From the NCBI RefSeq assembly GCF_000308855.1, contig NZ_BAGM01000091.1, positions 1-64,000 on the forward strand: DNA of 64,000 nucleotides. The letters are read 5' to 3'. The notes under the pieces are model-generated. The model had not been told where the DNA came from and did not search any database. It worked only from the letters and a program-made list of their open reading frames with translations. Origin of the DNA: Nocardia veterana NBRC 100344. GTDB lineage: Bacteria > Actinomycetota > Actinomycetes > Mycobacteriales > Mycobacteriaceae. Position 1 is the first letter of the stretch. Each line of letters begins with the position of its first letter. This document shows, piece after piece, positions 62,442-64,000 of the stretch. Position numbers and translations under genes: made by a program.

Positions 62442-62804
62442 GCCGTGTGCTCCCTTCCGTCGCCGACGCTCGCAATCATATGCACACATCACTATGTATG
62501 CAATCGGTCCCTCGGCGCCGCCCCGCGGCGTCCCGAAGATAGTGCCCACTCCGCGGCCCGGTATGCGCTTATCCGCCCCCCGGGGCGTATCGGAACTACC
62601 GAACGGTGTCCGAAGACCGCGAGCATTCGCGATAACACATTGCGGAGCACACGCTATTTGCGGCATCCTTCGATTCTTTTCGGTATTCCGGGAACATTCA
62701 CGATCGGAAACGCCCGAATAGCACCGGATTCACTACGGCCGGTCACACTAAGGTACGGTATAGACAATCCCAGTTGCTCCGTGTCAGTGCGAAAGGGCTC
62801 GATC
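62442..62804. other. Divergent region between the zinc exporter and lsr2
   Basis: About 360 bases without a gene and with unusually low GC for this genome. It includes TGCACACAT-CACT-ATGTATGCA near the exporter and TATAGA (62759-62764) as a possible -10 element 40 bases before lsr2. The AT-rich character suits Lsr2 binding and autoregulation. Confidence 0.5.
62481..62502. promoter_or_regulatory. Imperfect palindrome upstream of the zinc exporter
   Basis: TGCACACAT-CACT-ATGTATGCA, with 8 of 9 arm positions paired, embedded in an ATATGC context. It is similar in size and AT-richness to ArsR/SmtB-family operators and lies 40 bases before the exporter ATG. Confidence 0.5.
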
Positions 62805-63140
62805 ATGGCCAAGAAAGTCACCGTCACACTCATCGATGATTACGACGGGAAGTCCAAAGCGGATGAGACCGTACAGTTCTCGATCGACGGTGTGGCGTAT
62901 GAAATCGACCTCTCGACATTGAACGCCGGGAAGCTTCGGGGTGCGCTCGAACCGTGGACGGAAAAGGCTCGCAAGGTGGGCCGGTTGAAGGCCGGCGGCG
63001 GCGCCCGCGCGAAGTCCGCGGCGGACCGGGAGCAGACGGTGGCTATCCGGGAATGGGCCAAGAAACACGGCTATAACGTCTCCGCGCGCGGTCGCATTTC
63101 CTCCGAGATCGTCGCCGCGTATCACAAAGCCAGCAAGTAA
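62805..63140 (+). CDS. lsr2: Nucleoid-associated gene silencer Lsr2
   Basis: A 111-residue protein from ATG 62805. The N-terminal dimerisation domain (MAKKVTVTLIDDYDGKSKAD to about residue 58) and C-terminal DNA-binding domain (about 72-111) are intact. The Arg-Gly-Arg that enters the minor groove of AT-rich DNA is at 95-97 in NVSARGRISSEIVAAY. Lsr2 is the H-NS analogue of actinobacteria and silences AT-rich, often acquired, genes. A 15-bp hairpin terminator follows. GAAAGGG lies 11 bases before the start. Confidence 0.96.
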   Translation: MAKKVTVTLIDDYDGKSKADETVQFSIDGVAYEIDLSTLNAGKLRGALEPWTEKARKVGRLKAGGGARAKSAADREQTVAIREWAKKHGYNVSARGRISSEIVAAYHKASK

Positions 63141-63183
63141 CCGGCATCCGATCTTTCCTCGAAAGATCACAGTGGCATCGCCA

Positions 63184-63225
63184 CGGGCCCGCAGTATCCC
63201 GCGCACGCGTGATACTGCGGGCCCG
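63184..63225 (+). terminator. lsr2 terminator
   Basis: Perfect 15-bp stem CGGGCCCGCAGTATC / GATACTGCGGGCCCG around a 12-base loop, 44 bases after the lsr2 stop codon, without a T-run. Confidence 0.82.
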
Positions 63226-63311
63226 CTCGGCACGGTAACCTGGTTCTCTGGTTCGGCGCCGCGCCGTACTCGCAAGTCGCTGGGAGTAGTTCCGAGGCGG
63301 GGTTGGTGTGC

Positions 63312-64000
63312 ATGACAGGGGAATCCGGTTTCGGAGAGCTGGCACGACGATGGCGCATCGCGATCGCCGATACCGGTTTCGTCCCCATGTCCATGCGCGA
63401 ACTGGACCAGTTGTTGCTCGATCTGCTGCACCAACTCAGAGCCGTGATCGAATCCGAACCGTTCGATGCCACGCCCGCGGCCGCCGTCGGCGCGGCTCTG
63501 GTCCGGGCCAATCTCACCGATCCGCAGGTTCTGGCCCGGTCCGCGCGCGCCTTGACCCCACTGTCTACCTCCTGGTTCCCGCCGGGCGACCGGGCGTTCG
63601 CCGCACTGGGCGAGCTGGCTCGCGGATATACCGAGGAATTGCTGGCGACTCGAGCGCGTCATCAGGAAATGTTGCACGCGGCGATGGCCGAGGCGCGCAA
63701 TGCGGCCGAATCTCGATTCCGGGTGGTATTCGACAATGCCGCCGTCGCCATCGGGATCGGTGATACGGACGGCCGGATGGTGGATGTGAATCCGGCGCTG
63801 TCGTCGATGCTCGGTGTCAGTCGCGAGTATCTCCTGGACCGTGGGGTCGCCGAACTGATCCACCCGGACGACCGGTCGGAATTGCGCCGCCGGGTCCTCG
63901 GCGATCTGCTGGCCGCCGGTTCCGGCACGGTCCGGATGGAATTGCGCTACCCACGGCCCGAGGGTGTCGACGGCTGGGCGACCTGGGCGATCACCCTCGT
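63312..64000 (+). CDS. PAS-domain signalling protein, N-terminal part (probably a diguanylate cyclase/phosphodiesterase or kinase)
   Basis: From ATG 63312 the frame is open to the right edge, giving 229 residues of an incomplete protein. GTG 63308 and 63306 lie just upstream in other frames. Residues 1-125 form a helical N-terminal region (MTGESGFGELARRWRIAIAD ... LLLDLLHQLRAVIE), seen in nocardial and mycobacterial cyclic-di-GMP proteins. A coiled stretch (HQEMLHAAMAEARNAAESR) leads into a PAS domain from about residue 135: FRVVFDNAAVAIGIGDTDG, NPALSSMLGVSREYLLDRGV and IHPDDRSELRRRVL. The output domain lies beyond the window, so its activity cannot be stated. Confidence 0.82.
   Translation, partial: MTGESGFGELARRWRIAIADTGFVPMSMRELDQLLLDLLHQLRAVIESEPFDATPAAAVGAALVRANLTDPQVLARSARALTPLSTSWFPPGDRAFAALGELARGYTEELLATRARHQEMLHAAMAEARNAAESRFRVVFDNAAVAIGIGDTDGRMVDVNPALSSMLGVSREYLLDRGVAELIHPDDRSELRRRVLGDLLAAGSGTVRMELRYPRPEGVDGWATWAITL

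Noticed and set aside
1-64000. Mobile element, prophage, attachment site, tRNA or rRNA gene
   Set aside because: No transposase, integrase, phage structural gene, terminal inverted repeats or cloverleaf-like sequence was recognised; only reading by eye was possible, so short tRNAs cannot be absolutely excluded.

Overview
The window is ordinary chromosomal sequence from a high-GC, mycolic-acid-type actinomycete, most likely Nocardia or a close relative. This rests on third-position GC bias, frequent GTG starts, and marker genes of that group: cei, ideR, lsr2, chiZ/lexA, a polyphosphate glucokinase and a primary sigma factor with a Lys/Ala-rich head. The order dut - DUF3093 - DUF4193 - cei - suhB - ppgK - sigA ... 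yihY - DUF3039 - DUF3099 - sigB - ideR ... PAC2 ... phzF - nrdR - chiZ/lexA follows, from memory, the sigA-to-lexA region of Mycobacterium tuberculosis (about Rv2696c to Rv2720), with accessory blocks inserted between the shared genes. I saw no tRNA, rRNA, insertion sequence, integrase or CRISPR array.

Layout. 1-6.7 kb: dUTPase, small actinobacterial families, cell-envelope gene cei, inositol monophosphatase, polyphosphate glucokinase, sigA. 6.8-12.5 kb: ion and membrane block (CPA1 antiporter, a frameshifted MHYT sensor, a rhomboid-like protein, a KhtT/KhtU K+/H+ antiporter). 12.9-19.6 kb: two divergent TetR-controlled loci, one facing a SNF2 helicase plus SWIM-finger protein and one facing a short-chain dehydrogenase, then an SF2 helicase. 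19.7-26.3 kb: YihY, membrane proteins, a PrmC-like methyltransferase and sigB behind an ECF-type promoter. 26.4-33.2 kb: PEP carboxylase and an overlapping acetyltransferase/deacetylase pair (Pat-AcuC). 33.5-42.1 kb: ideR-galE, a DUF4192 protein with a long head, a lipoprotein, PAC2 and a DUF3516 helicase. 42.3-44.7 kb: a two-gene polyamine operon in which AdoMet decarboxylase and spermidine synthase are fused. 44.8-52.5 kb: GGCT, metallo-hydrolase, oxyR/ahpCD, PhzF-like protein, aminotransferase and membrane proteins, including a paralogue remnant. 52.6-64 kb: hrpA, nrdR, a secreted orphan, the chiZ/lexA SOS locus, CtaG-like protein, zinc exporter, lsr2 and the start of a PAS-domain signalling protein.

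Recurring themes are stress and genome maintenance (sigA, sigB, lexA/chiZ, oxyR/ahpCD, four large helicases, Lsr2), ion and metal balance (CPA1, KhtTU, IdeR, CDF) and metabolic control by acetylation and polyamines. No wholly new system is evident. The least conventional pieces are the fused polyamine operon with a folded leader, the TetR/SNF2-SWIM locus whose helicase lacks a normal start codon, and the mirror-image leader elements at the TetR/SDR pair.
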